Below, in pieces: positions 53,178 to 62,570 of a DNA stretch of 64,000 nucleotides. How positions within the stretch are numbered: the first letter of the stretch is position 1; every line of letters starts with the position of its first letter. A program made the position numbers and the translations under genes. The stretch lies in assembly GCA_051659505.1 (NCBI GenBank), contig JBOFOQ010000033.1:1-64000 (forward strand). Reading direction: 5' to 3'. This DNA comes from JAGNZR01 sp051659505 (GTDB lineage: Bacteria > Fusobacteriota > Fusobacteriia > Fusobacteriales > Fusobacteriaceae). Under the pieces are notes generated by a model, which saw only the letters and a list, made by a program, of their open reading frames with translations, made no database searches and was not told the origin of the DNA.

Positions 53178-55775
53178 ATGTCAGAATATAATTTTAAAAA
53201 AATTGAAGATAAATGGCAGGAAAAGTGGTCAAAAGAAAACTTATTTAAAGTAGAGAATAAAGTAGAAAATAAAGAGAATTATTATGTATTAGAGATGCTT
53301 CCTTATCCATCAGGAAAGCTTCATGTAGGTCATGCTAGAAACTATGCAATTGGAGACGTAATTGCAAGATATAAAAAAATGAAGGGGTATAATGTCTTAC
53401 ACCCTATGGGATGGGATTCTTTTGGTCTTCCAGCAGAAAATGCAGCAATTCAAAATAAAATTCATCCTGAAATTTGGACTAAATCTAACATAGATAATAT
53501 GAGAAGGCAATTAAAATTACTAGGTTTATCTTATGATTGGGATAGAGAGATAGCATCTTACACACCTGAATACTATAAATGGAATCAGTGGATATTCAAA
53601 AAAATGTATGAAAAAGGTTTAGTATACAAAAAAAAATCTGTAGTAAATTGGTGCCCTGAGTGCAATACTGTTTTAGCCAATGAGCAAGTTGAAGATGGAG
53701 TATGTTGGAGACATTCAAAAACTGCAGTAATACAAAAAGAGTTGGAACAGTGGTTTTTTAAAATAACAGAATACTCAGATGAGCTTTTGTCAGGTCATAA
53801 AGAACTTAAAGATGGATGGCCAGAAAAAGTTTTAACTATGCAAAAAAATTGGATAGGAAAATCTTTTGGAACTGAGATAGTATTTAAAGTTGAAGAAACA
53901 AATGAAGAGTTACCTGTATTTACAACAAGAGTAGATACTATTTATGGAGTAACCTATTGTGTTTTAGCACCAGAACATCCAATTGCAATTAAACTTGGAG
54001 AATCAAATGCTAATATAAAAACAACAATAAATAACATGAAAAATACAGATATAATTGAAAGAACGGCAGAAGGAAGAGAGAAAAATGGAATTTTCACAGG
54101 TCTTCATATTATTAATCCTGTAAATAATGAAAAAATTCAATTGTGGATAGGAGATTATGTTTTGATGAATTATGGAACTGGGGCTGTAATGGCTGTTCCT
54201 GCTCATGATGAGAGGGATTTTAGTTTTGCTAAAAAATATAATTTACCTATAAAAGTTGTAATTAATCCCATTGATAAAACCACGAAAGAAGAAATAAAAA
54301 TAGAAAGTAGTCAAATGAAAGATGCCTTTATAGGAACAGGAATTATGACAAACTCATCTAAATTTAACGGGGAAACTTCAAAAGAAGCTTTATCTAAAAT
54401 AGCGTTAGAAATAGAAGAGAAAGGTTATGGAAAAAGAACAACAAAGTATAGATTAAAAGATTGGGGCGTATCTAGACAAAGATATTGGGGAACTCCGATA
54501 CCAGCAGTTTATTGTGACTCTTGTGGAGTAGTTATGGAAAAAGATGAAAATCTACCTATTGAACTGCCAAAAGATGTAGATTTTAACGGAATTGGAAACC
54601 CACTTACAACAGCGGAGTCTTTTAAAAATGTTCCTTGTCCAAAATGTGGAAAACCTTCAAGACGAGATACTGACACAATGGACACTTTTGTAGATTCATC
54701 ATGGTACTATTTAAGATATTGTGATTCTAAAAACATTAATTTACCTTTTAATAAAGAAATAGTTAATGCTTGGTCTCCAGTGGATCAATATATTGGTGGG
54801 ATAGAACATGCAGTTATGCATCTTTTATACTCAAGATTTTTTCATAAAGTATTAAGAGATTTAGGTCTACTTTCTACTGATGAACCTTTTAAAAGACTTC
54901 TAACTCAAGGGATGGTTCTTGGACCGTCTTATTATTCTGAAAAAGAAAATAAATATTTATATCCTGAAGATGTGGAGTTAAAAGGAGAAAAAGCATTTTC
55001 TAAGAAGAGTTCAGAAGAACTTGTTGTTAAAGTAGAGAAAATGTCAAAATCAAAGAATAATGGTGTAGACCCAGAAGAGATGATAGTAAAATATGGAGCA
55101 GATACTACAAGATTATTCATTATGTTTGCAGCACCACCAGAAAAAGAATTAGAGTGGAATGAAAACGGGTTAGCAGGAGCTCAAAGATTCTTAACAAGAT
55201 TTTGGAAAATAGTAGATGAAAATATAAATAATATTGATAATTCACCTATTGACTATAATGAGACCTCTAAAATGGATAAAAAAATCATAAGAAAATTACA
55301 TCAAACTATAAAAAAAGTAACTGATTCCATGGAGAATAACTACCATTTTAATACAGCTATTGCTGCTAATATGGAGTTGTTAAATGAAACACAAGATTAC
55401 TTAATTTCAGATGATAAAAGCCAAAATTCAAAGAAAATTTTAGGGGAATTACTTAATAAGGTAGTAATAATGTTGTCTCCTTTTGTCCCTCATTACTGTG
55501 ATGAACTTTGGGAAAAATTAGGAAATAAAACGTATTTATTTAACGAAAAATGGGTAGAATATATAGAGGAATTAACTATATCTCAAGAAGCAATAATTGC
55601 AATACAAGTAAACGGAAAAGTTCGTGGAACAGTTGAAGTAGAAAAAAATATAGCAAAAGAAGAGTTAGAAAAAATAGCTGTGGCTCATGAAAATGTTGTA
55701 AAACATATAGAAGGTCTAGAGATAAAAAAAATAATAGTTGTTCCAGGAAAAATCGTGAATATTGTAGTGAAATAA
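53178..55775 (+). CDS. leuS: Leucyl-tRNA synthetase
   Basis: An 865-residue class I aminoacyl-tRNA synthetase. Seen: the HIGH-type motif PYPSGKLHVGHARNYAIGD, the editing domain with VFTTRVDTIYGVTYCVLAPE, a zinc-type insert CDSCG and CPKCGKPSRRDT, and KMSKSKNNG. ATG 53178 with GAGGTGGAAAAA is preferred over the GTG at 53169 that lies within the ribosome site. Essential. Confidence 0.97.
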   Translation: MSEYNFKKIEDKWQEKWSKENLFKVENKVENKENYYVLEMLPYPSGKLHVGHARNYAIGDVIARYKKMKGYNVLHPMGWDSFGLPAENAAIQNKIHPEIWTKSNIDNMRRQLKLLGLSYDWDREIASYTPEYYKWNQWIFKKMYEKGLVYKKKSVVNWCPECNTVLANEQVEDGVCWRHSKTAVIQKELEQWFFKITEYSDELLSGHKELKDGWPEKVLTMQKNWIGKSFGTEIVFKVEETNEELPVFTTRVDTIYGVTYCVLAPEHPIAIKLGESNANIKTTINNMKNTDIIERTAEGREKNGIFTGLHIINPVNNEKIQLWIGDYVLMNYGTGAVMAVPAHDERDFSFAKKYNLPIKVVINPIDKTTKEEIKIESSQMKDAFIGTGIMTNSSKFNGETSKEALSKIALEIEEKGYGKRTTKYRLKDWGVSRQRYWGTPIPAVYCDSCGVVMEKDENLPIELPKDVDFNGIGNPLTTAESFKNVPCPKCGKPSRRDTDTMDTFVDSSWYYLRYCDSKNINLPFNKEIVNAWSPVDQYIGGIEHAVMHLLYSRFFHKVLRDLGLLSTDEPFKRLLTQGMVLGPSYYSEKENKYLYPEDVELKGEKAFSKKSSEELVVKVEKMSKSKNNGVDPEEMIVKYGADTTRLFIMFAAPPEKELEWNENGLAGAQRFLTRFWKIVDENINNIDNSPIDYNETSKMDKKIIRKLHQTIKKVTDSMENNYHFNTAIAANMELLNETQDYLISDDKSQNSKKILGELLNKVVIMLSPFVPHYCDELWEKLGNKTYLFNEKWVEYIEELTISQEAIIAIQVNGKVRGTVEVEKNIAKEELEKIAVAHENVVKHIEGLEIKKIIVVPGKIVNIVVK

Positions 55776-55788
55776 CAATTTAAATTAG

Positions 55789-55849
55789 CTCTCTTTTTAT
55801 ATTTTTTTAGGTATTTCATCTAAAATCAGGTTAAAAAGAGAGTTTTTTT
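55789..55849 (+). terminator. Terminator of leuS
   Basis: CTCTCTTTTTA (55789-55799) pairs with TAAAAAGAGAG (55832-55842) across 32 bases, followed by T7. Confidence 0.7.
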
Positions 55850-55872
55850 ATAAAAAAGAAAGGTGAGTTTAA

Positions 55873-56637
55873 ATGAAAAAATTCGGATTATTAGGAAAAA
55901 AAATATCCTATACACGTTCTCCTAAACTTCATGAATATATTTTTGAATTTTTAAATATATTATGTAAGTATGAGGTGTACGACTTATTTCAAGCTAAAGA
56001 TGAAGAGATAGAAATAAAAAATATTTTAGAAAAATTAAAAACAAGAGAGCTTCAAGGATTAAATGTTACAATTCCCTATAAAGAAAAAATTATAGATTAT
56101 TTAGATGAGTTGGATAATGTTAGTAAAAAAATAGGAGCTGTAAATACTGTAGCATACGAAAATGGAAAATTAAAAGGATATAATACTGATTATAGAGGAG
56201 TTATTGAAACTTTAAACAAAATGAAGTTAAATTTATTAGGGAAAAATTGCTATATATTAGGAAGTGGTGGAGGTGCTAAAGCTGTAGTTGAAGCACTGAA
56301 AAAGTATTCTTGCAACATTAAACTTGTTACTAGAGAAAAAAATAAAATATTTAATTTCCAAGAGGAAATAGAGATACTAAATTATGAAGAGTTTGATAAA
56401 ATAGAAAAAGAATACCTATTAATAAATACAACACCAGTGGAATTAGAAGAATCTATAGAAATAAAATTTGAAAAGATCTTTGATTTAAAGTATAATATAA
56501 AAATAGAAAATAAAAAATATGAGAATGGTTTGTATATGTTAGTTGTTCAAGGGATAAAATCACAAGAAATATGGCAAGAAAGAAAAATAGATTGTATAGA
56601 ATTAATCTATGATAAATTAATAAAAGAAAAATATTGA
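55873..56637 (+). CDS. aroE: Shikimate dehydrogenase
   Basis: A 254-residue NADP enzyme of aromatic amino-acid synthesis. Seen: FGLLGKKISYTRSPKLHEYI (substrate site), NVTIPYKEKIIDYLDELDN with the catalytic Lys, KIGAVNTVAYENGKLKGYNT, and the dinucleotide-binding ILGSGGGAKAVVEALKKY. Short of the usual 270-290 residues mainly in the C-terminal part, which is compact but ends normally (VVQGIKSQEIWQERK). Starts a new transcription unit after the leuS terminator. Confidence 0.92.
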   Translation: MKKFGLLGKKISYTRSPKLHEYIFEFLNILCKYEVYDLFQAKDEEIEIKNILEKLKTRELQGLNVTIPYKEKIIDYLDELDNVSKKIGAVNTVAYENGKLKGYNTDYRGVIETLNKMKLNLLGKNCYILGSGGGAKAVVEALKKYSCNIKLVTREKNKIFNFQEEIEILNYEEFDKIEKEYLLINTTPVELEESIEIKFEKIFDLKYNIKIENKKYENGLYMLVVQGIKSQEIWQERKIDCIELIYDKLIKEKY

Positions 56638-56647
56638 GGAAGGAAAA

Positions 56648-57001
56648 ATGGATAAAACAATAATTTGTTGCCCCAAATGTAAAGAAAAAATGAAAATAGG
56701 ATATAAAGTGGCAAAGTATAGGTGTCCTAACTGTAAAGAAATATATAAATTAACGAGATTAAAATTAATATTATTAAAAATAAAAGGTGTTTTTATAGGT
56801 GTTATAGAAACTCTAAAGGATATAAAGAAAAATATTTGTTACAAATATACATCAGCAAAAGCTACAGCTAAATATATGTCTCAAATTAAAAAAAATATGA
56901 AAAAAGACCCTAACTGGTCAAACTATCATAAAGAACAAAGAGAGATGAAAGAAGCAAAAGGAAAAAAAAGTTTTAAAGATATTTTTAAGAAAAAGAGATA
57001 G
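56648..57001 (+). CDS. Small zinc-ribbon protein
   Basis: A 117-residue basic protein with an N-terminal zinc ribbon: Cys8-Pro-Lys-Cys11 and Cys26-Pro-Asn-Cys29. Nearly all the rest is Lys-rich and helical. Family not recognised. It lies 10 bases behind aroE and 11 before the next gene, so it belongs to the same operon, but no role follows from that. Binding to nucleic acid is possible from its charge. Confidence 0.6.
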   Translation: MDKTIICCPKCKEKMKIGYKVAKYRCPNCKEIYKLTRLKLILLKIKGVFIGVIETLKDIKKNICYKYTSAKATAKYMSQIKKNMKKDPNWSNYHKEQREMKEAKGKKSFKDIFKKKR

Positions 57002-57012
57002 AGGGGGGGAGG

Positions 57013-57555
57013 ATGAAAAAATTATTAGTGTTAATGATAGGTCTAGTTATATTTAGCTTTTCATTTTCCAATGAAGTTGAAAATGAAGCTGTAATTCAAA
57101 ATGAAAATGAAGTTAATTTATTAGAGGTACCGGTATTAGAGGAAATAAATATAACTGAATTAGCTTTAGAACAAGAAGTTAACCTGCTAAAAGGTAATTT
57201 GCTAATTATTAATCAAAAATTAGAGGAATTAAATAAAAATTTATTAGAAAAAAATATAAAAATTGATAATTTGGAAAATAAGTTAGAGAACTTATATTTA
57301 GGAGTGAATAGCCTAGAAAATCAAATAAAAATTAATAAATTAGAAATCACAACAAGTATTTATGAAAAATTATATAGATATGGTGTTATTTTTATTAGTC
57401 TAGTAATATGTGGTCTTCTAATTCTTGTTTCCATGATAGTTTTTCAAAATAATAAAAATAGAAAGAAGATAGAAGAATGGAGCGAGTTAATCGAATTAAG
57501 AAAAAATGAAGAAGTTGAAGAAGATGAGATTAAAAGTTTAAAGTTAAGATTGTAA
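57013..57555 (+). CDS. Membrane-anchored coiled-coil protein
   Basis: A 180-residue protein with an N-terminal signal (LLVLMIGLVIFSFSFSN), a heptad-rich coiled coil (about residues 50-110, LNKNLLEKNIKIDNLENKLE), one membrane helix (VIFISLVICGLLILVSMIVF) and a charged cytoplasmic tail. If the signal is cleaved, the coil faces the periplasm and the tail the cytoplasm. Family unknown; the layout would suit an envelope scaffold. Confidence 0.6.
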   Translation: MKKLLVLMIGLVIFSFSFSNEVENEAVIQNENEVNLLEVPVLEEINITELALEQEVNLLKGNLLIINQKLEELNKNLLEKNIKIDNLENKLENLYLGVNSLENQIKINKLEITTSIYEKLYRYGVIFISLVICGLLILVSMIVFQNNKNRKKIEEWSELIELRKNEEVEEDEIKSLKLRL

Positions 57556-57631
57556 ACAAACGAAGTAAGAACAGATTAAAGATAAAAAAGTTATAATATC
57601 TTTAAACTATAAAAAATATAGGAGGTTTAAA

Positions 57632-57892
57632 ATGAAAATAATATTATTTACAACTCCAGTGTGTGGGTATTGCGGACCTGCAAAGGAATTATTAGAAGCT
57701 TCTGGAATACAAGGAATAGAATATATTGATGCAACTAAAAATACAGAGCTTGCAGCAACTTATGGAATAAGATCTGTACCTTGTGTAATTTTGTCTAAAT
57801 GTAGCGGAAATCAATCTTTTGTAGGGCTTGATCAAATTCAAGAATTCGTAGAGATGATGAAAGAAGCTAAAGGTTGTGGATGTGGGCACTAA
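57632..57892 (+). CDS. Small thioredoxin/glutaredoxin-like protein
   Basis: An 86-residue redox protein with the active site TTPVCGYCGP (Cys11, Cys14), the cis-Pro region RSVPCVILSK and a Cys-rich tail GCGCGH. The size is that of mini-thioredoxins or glutaredoxins. The extra Cys in the VPC motif and the tail may bind metal or act in disulfide exchange. Partner reductase unknown. Own ribosome site TAGGAGGTTTAAA. Confidence 0.8.
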   Translation: MKIILFTTPVCGYCGPAKELLEASGIQGIEYIDATKNTELAATYGIRSVPCVILSKCSGNQSFVGLDQIQEFVEMMKEAKGCGCGH

Positions 57893-58014
57893 AAAACTTA
57901 ATCAGAACTACAATTCAAACGATGTGTACTTTTTTAAAATGAAAAGCTTGATTTTAATAAAATTATGTTGTAAAATTACTAATATTCAATAAATTTATAA
58001 AGGGGGAGTTTTTT

Positions 58015-59208
58015 ATGAAAAAGTTAGGTTTATTACCTAGATTGGTAATAGGATTGTTAATAGGTATAGGTATAGGGAAATTAGGATTACAACAAGGGCA
58101 AGAATTTCCTGTAAGAATGCTTGCAACATTTAATGAAATTTTTGGTAATTTTTTGAAATTTGTAATTCCTTTGATTATTATAGGATTTGTAGCTCCAGGA
58201 ATAGGAGAGTTAGGAAAAGGTGCAGGAAAACTTTTAGGAATAACGACAGGTATAGCTTATTTATCAACAATACTTGCTGGTAGTTTTGCTTATCTTATAA
58301 ATAGTTTATTAAGAAATAGCTTCTTAGTCACATCTGGACTAAAGAATATGGCACTGGACAATCCTGAACATGCTCTGCTAAGTGGATATTTTACAGTTGC
58401 TATGCCTCCACTTATGGGTGTAATGACGGCACTTTTAATGGCATTTATAATAGGAATAGGAATATCTCTTGTAAATGGAGTTGCTCTAAAAAATGTAATG
58501 GGTGAATTTCAAGTAGTTGTAGAAAAAATAATAGGAAATATAATTATACCATTATTACCACTGCATATAGCTGGAATATTTGCTAATATGACTTATGCAG
58601 GACAAGTAGAAACAATAATGTCAGTATTTACAAAAGTTTTCTTGGTAATAATTTTGCTGCATTTATCAGTACTTTTAATTCAATATTTTATTGCAGGTAC
58701 AATGGCCGGAGTGAATCCTTTAACTCTATTTAAAACAATGATTCCTGCTTACTTTACTGCAATAGGAACTCAATCATCAGCAGCAACTATTCCTGTTACT
58801 TTAGCTCAAACTAAAAAAAATGGAGTAAATGCAGGAGTTGCAGAATTTGCAGTACCTTTATGTGCAACAATTCACTTATCAGGAAGTACAATAACTTTAG
58901 TAAGTTGTGCAATGGCAGTTATGTCGCTAAATGGTATGCCAATAACTTTTGCAGGTATGTTTGGTTTCATACTGATGTTAGGTGTTACAATGGTTGCAGC
59001 TCCAGGAGTTCCAGGAGGAGCAGTTATGGCAGCTTTGGGGTTGTTAGAAACTATGTTAGGATTTACTCCAATGTTGACATCTTTAATGATTGCTTTATAT
59101 TTAGCTCAAGATTCTTTTGGAACAGCTTGTAATGTTACAGGAGATGGGGCAATAGCAGTAATGGTTAATAAATTTGCTGGTTTTAAGTTAACTAAGACAA
59201 AAGACTAG
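58015..59208 (+). CDS. Dicarboxylate/amino acid:cation symporter (DAACS family)
   Basis: A 397-residue membrane transporter. About eight membrane segments plus two re-entrant loops are seen, with the family motifs GTQSSAATIPVTLAQTKKNG (hairpin loop 1) and the later ATIHLSGSTI and AAPGVPGGAVMAALG (loop 2). DAACS proteins import glutamate, aspartate, serine, threonine or C4-dicarboxylates with Na+ or H+. Motif details do not fix the substrate. Monocistronic by spacing. Confidence 0.88.
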   Translation: MKKLGLLPRLVIGLLIGIGIGKLGLQQGQEFPVRMLATFNEIFGNFLKFVIPLIIIGFVAPGIGELGKGAGKLLGITTGIAYLSTILAGSFAYLINSLLRNSFLVTSGLKNMALDNPEHALLSGYFTVAMPPLMGVMTALLMAFIIGIGISLVNGVALKNVMGEFQVVVEKIIGNIIIPLLPLHIAGIFANMTYAGQVETIMSVFTKVFLVIILLHLSVLLIQYFIAGTMAGVNPLTLFKTMIPAYFTAIGTQSSAATIPVTLAQTKKNGVNAGVAEFAVPLCATIHLSGSTITLVSCAMAVMSLNGMPITFAGMFGFILMLGVTMVAAPGVPGGAVMAALGLLETMLGFTPMLTSLMIALYLAQDSFGTACNVTGDGAIAVMVNKFAGFKLTKTKD

Positions 59209-59309
59209 AAAAATATAGATTTATGCTCACGAAAAAGTTATTTATTAGTAAGTTTTAATTAACTACTAATTAATATATAATTAAAAAAAAATATTTAAGG
59301 GAGAAGATT

Positions 59310-59930
59310 ATGTTAAAAAAAGCAATATTATTAGGAACAATACTAGGAAGTGCAATGTCTTATGCAGGGGAAACAAGTGCTCAGTTATCACTACTTCCTG
59401 GAGTAGCTTTAGGAGCTTCAAAAGATGATTCAGTTACAAAATTTAGTTTTAATGTATTAGGAGCAACAAATAAAAATGTATCAGGATTAGATATATCTTT
59501 AGTTGGACTTAGAACTGTAACGGGAGATTTTACAGGTCAGCATATGGCGTTTTTATTTGTTGAGAAATTCACAGTAAATGGAAACTTAAATGGAGGTTCA
59601 ATGTCATTATGGAATGATGTAAAAGGAACTGTTAACGGTAGTGTATTTGGACTTGTAAATACAATCAATGATGCAAACGGAGGAGCTGGAGGTTTAGTTA
59701 ACTTAGTAAAAGGGAACGCAGTTAGTACTTTTGGATTAGTAAGTGTTGTAAACGGAACTGTAAATAAGCAATTTGGATTATTTAATAGAGCTGAATCAGT
59801 GTCAGGAGTACAGTTTGGATTAATAAATTCAACAAGAAACTTAGATGGAGTACAAATAGGACTTATCAATCATGCAACAAATGGAGTTTTACCAGTATTA
59901 CCATTAGTAAACTTTAAAAAATCACTTTAG
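59310..59930 (+). CDS. Exported repeat protein, LA_2272-like surface family
   Basis: A 206-residue secreted protein with a signal (ILLGTILGSAMSYAGET) and a set of short Gly-Leu repeats, such as VFGLVNTIND, GGLVNLVKGN, TFGLVSVVNG, QFGLFNRAE, QFGLINSTR and QIGLINHAT. The pattern suggests a beta-solenoid and matches what is described for LA_2272-type surface repeat proteins; that name is from memory and only moderately sure. Surface location inferred. No role known. Confidence 0.6.
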   Translation: MLKKAILLGTILGSAMSYAGETSAQLSLLPGVALGASKDDSVTKFSFNVLGATNKNVSGLDISLVGLRTVTGDFTGQHMAFLFVEKFTVNGNLNGGSMSLWNDVKGTVNGSVFGLVNTINDANGGAGGLVNLVKGNAVSTFGLVSVVNGTVNKQFGLFNRAESVSGVQFGLINSTRNLDGVQIGLINHATNGVLPVLPLVNFKKSL

Positions 59931-59952
59931 TAAAAAATATAATACAGAAAAA

Positions 59953-59985
59953 AAAAGGGACTATTTCAATAGTTCCTCTTTTTTT
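59953..59985. terminator. Bidirectional terminator
   Basis: GGGACTAT and ATAGTTCC pair across a TTCA loop, with A-run upstream and T9 after; it serves the repeat-protein gene and overlaps the 3' end of ispF on the other strand. Confidence 0.85.
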
Positions 59986-60451
59986 GTAAAAGAATAACAC
60001 AGTAAGATTTCACACCAGATTCGTCTCCAGTAAAGCCTAGTTTTTCTTCAGTTGTTGCTTTAACGCTAACACAATCTTTTTTTATATTTAAAATAGTGGA
60101 AATTTTTTCTTGCATAAGTTCAATGTAACTTTTAATTTTAGGGCTTTGAAGTACAATGATAGAATCAAGGTTAATAATACTATATCCTTTTTCATCAATA
60201 ATTTTTTTTACTTTTTTCAGAAGAATCATGCTATCTATATTTAAATAATCATTATCAGTATCAGGAAAATGTTGACCAATATCCCCTAAAGCTAAAGCAC
60301 CTAAAAGAGCGTCCATAATTGCATGAGTAAGTACATCTCCATCAGAGTGCCCTAAGACCCCTTTATCGTGGGGAATTTTAATCCCTCCTAGAATGAGATC
60401 CCTTCCTTTTACTAATTTGTGAACATCGTATCCATTGCCAATTCTTATCAC
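59966..60451 (-). CDS. ispF: 2-C-methyl-D-erythritol 2,4-cyclodiphosphate synthase
   Basis: A 161-residue enzyme of the MEP isoprenoid pathway. Seen: GNGYDVHKL with the metal Asp and His, LGHSDGDVLTHAIMDALLGA with the second metal His, and TTEEKLGFTGDESG near the end. A single-function IspF, not fused to IspD. Second gene behind rfaE1, 30 bases apart. Confidence 0.95.
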   Translation of the reverse strand: MIRIGNGYDVHKLVKGRDLILGGIKIPHDKGVLGHSDGDVLTHAIMDALLGALALGDIGQHFPDTDNDYLNIDSMILLKKVKKIIDEKGYSIINLDSIIVLQSPKIKSYIELMQEKISTILNIKKDCVSVKATTEEKLGFTGDESGVKSYCVILLQKKRNY

Positions 60452-60481
60452 AAAATATCCCCTTTAAAAATTTATTTTGAT

Positions 60482-61459
60482 TTATTCGTTATATATTCTA
60501 TTGTAAAACTCAACTATTTCATCTTTGGTAACTGTAGATGTACCGACTCGCCCAACTACAACTCCAGCAGCAACATTTGCAATTTTAGCAGCCTCGTGCC
60601 AACTTACCCCAGTAGCAGCAGCAAGAGTAAATACAGAAATAACAGTATCACCTGCTCCAGTTACATCATAAACTTCTTTAGCGTAAGTAGGAATATTAAT
60701 AACTTCATCTAAAAAAAGACTCATTCCTTCTTCGCTTCGAGTAATTAATAAGTTAGAAAGATTAAGTTTTTCCTTTAAAGTTTCACCAAGTTTATAAATA
60801 TCGCCTAAACTAGAAAGGCCCATACATTCCATAGCTTCTTTTCTATTAGGTGTCATAGAAGTAGCACCGTTGTAATTAATGGCATTCTTAGGTTTTGGAT
60901 CAACCGTAACAATAACATTATTTTCTTTAGCTATTTTTATTATTTCTTGAGCAACTCTTTTTGTAAGAACTCCCTTATCATAATCAGATAAAATAATTGC
61001 ATCTAAACTTTTAATATTTTTTTTAATATTCTCAATTATTAAATCTTCATATTGTTTAGGGATAGGGGACGGATCTTCCCAATCTATACGCAGTAGTTGT
61101 TGATGCCCACTTATTATTCTTCTTTTTACAATGGTAGGTCTATTTGAAGATCTAACGATACCAGAACTATCTATATTTTGCTCATTGAAACTATTAATAA
61201 TTTTATCCCCGTTATAATCATTTCCAATAACTCCAAAAGAAATAGTTTTTGCTCCTAAGTGTGCAAGGTTATTTACGACATTTGCAGCACCACCTAAAAC
61301 AAATCTCTCTTCCAAAACTTTAAGAACAGGAACAGGAGCCTCAGGTGAAATTCTATCAACTGAACCCATAATATAGTCATCTATCATCATATCTCCAACA
61401 ACAGCAATTTTTGCGTTATCAAACTTTTTTAATATTTCTAGTAATCGCTCTTTTTTCAT
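60482..61459 (-). CDS. rfaE1: D-glycero-beta-D-manno-heptose-7-phosphate kinase (RfaE1/HldE kinase domain)
   Basis: A 325-residue PfkB-type kinase for LPS heptose synthesis. Seen: VVGDMMIDDYIMGSVDRISPEA, GGAANVVNNLAHLGAKTISF, and YDVTGAGDTVISVFTLAAAT with the catalytic Asp. It is the kinase alone; the adenylyltransferase domain found fused in HldE is not present. Start ATG 61459 has GTGGGATTTTTC before it; the longer frame has no good site. Indicates heptose-containing LPS. Confidence 0.92.
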   Translation of the reverse strand: MKKERLLEILKKFDNAKIAVVGDMMIDDYIMGSVDRISPEAPVPVLKVLEERFVLGGAANVVNNLAHLGAKTISFGVIGNDYNGDKIINSFNEQNIDSSGIVRSSNRPTIVKRRIISGHQQLLRIDWEDPSPIPKQYEDLIIENIKKNIKSLDAIILSDYDKGVLTKRVAQEIIKIAKENNVIVTVDPKPKNAINYNGATSMTPNRKEAMECMGLSSLGDIYKLGETLKEKLNLSNLLITRSEEGMSLFLDEVINIPTYAKEVYDVTGAGDTVISVFTLAAATGVSWHEAAKIANVAAGVVVGRVGTSTVTKDEIVEFYNRIYNE

Positions 61460-61664
61460 GAAAAATCCCACTCTCCCCATATCTAGCTCTATTCTCTTGA
61501 ATGATAATAATTTTAAGAGATAATTATATTATATGATTATAACAAGATTTTTTCAAGAAAATTATATATTATCAAAAAAAAACTTGTTAAAATAAGAGAA
61601 ATCTAGAAGATGGAAAATAAACCTAATATAGATACAGCATAGATATGGACTTTATTAAAGAAAG

Positions 61665-62570
61665 TTAGAGTATCTCAGGAATGAGCTTAATCAAAAAATT
61701 GTCGCTTCCTTTATCTTTTATAATAATTTTATTTTTTAAAAATTCAATATAAAAAATCTTATTTTTAAATCTATACTCATTAGTTTTGGAAAATGTTTTT
61801 TTCTCTCCATTGATAAAAGTAAGAATTAAATAAGGTGTCTTGTTTATGTTGTATAAATCTAAATTCAAAATAATTGAGCTTAAAGAATCGGTACTTTCTA
61901 GTTTCCCAATTTTAAATTGAGAATTATTAGGGGGAAATGCATTTAAGTTAGGGTTATTTTTTTCATAGAGTATAAAAGCACTCACTTTGAACTTTATTCT
62001 TAAGTTACTATCCGTAAGTTCAAAGACAATATCGTTTTCTAGTATTGATATATATTTATCTGAAGCTTCTATTTCTTTGAAAAAAATATCAAAATCAGAA
62101 ATAGATCCTGTTATGTCAAAAGGAACTTGAATTTGATAAGTGTTTAAATTTCCGTGAGTTAGAGTTTGCGGGATTTTAACTTGTAGTCTTGAGATAGAAT
62201 TTAAAGAAAGGTTATTTTTTAATAACCCATCTGTAATAAATTGTTTTACAGATGTTTGATCAGAAAATGCTCTCTGCTGCAAATTGTTAAGCAAAGAATC
62301 AAATTTAATTTTATTTTCTAGAGATAATTTTTCTGAAACTTCTAATTTTTTTTTTAAAATAGTCTTTTTATTTTTTAATTCTTCATTTTTATAATTTGAT
62401 GTAGAAAAATCATTTTTTAAATTAAAGTATTTAAAAATTGGAAATAATATTAAAAAATATACAGTTATTATTAAAAGAATTAAAAAATAAATTACTTTTA
62501 AACTTGAAGTAGTTAGATTAAATTTTTTGTTAAAAAAAATAAGAGTTTTATCTATAATTCTTTTTATCAA
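61665..62570 (-). CDS. PilO-like type IV pilus/secretion assembly protein
   Basis: A 301-residue inner-membrane protein with one N-terminal helix (VIYFLILLIITVYFLILFPI), a coiled coil (about residues 60-95), and a PilO-like ferredoxin fold (LTHGNLNTYQIQVPFDITGS). The start is TTG at 62570, overlapping the stop of the gene before, with GAGGTGATGTT ahead. PilO partners PilN in the alignment complex of the pilus machine. Assignment by topology and gene order; C-terminal 90 residues not matched to a family. Confidence 0.65.
   Translation of the reverse strand: MIKRIIDKTLIFFNKKFNLTTSSLKVIYFLILLIITVYFLILFPIFKYFNLKNDFSTSNYKNEELKNKKTILKKKLEVSEKLSLENKIKFDSLLNNLQQRAFSDQTSVKQFITDGLLKNNLSLNSISRLQVKIPQTLTHGNLNTYQIQVPFDITGSISDFDIFFKEIEASDKYISILENDIVFELTDSNLRIKFKVSAFILYEKNNPNLNAFPPNNSQFKIGKLESTDSLSSIILNLDLYNINKTPYLILTFINGEKKTFSKTNEYRFKNKIFYIEFLKNKIIIKDKGSDNFLIKLIPEIL

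Noticed and set aside
59246..59272. Inverted repeat ATTAGTA/TACTAAT after the symporter gene
   Set aside because: Short, AT-only and without a T-run; can occur by chance.
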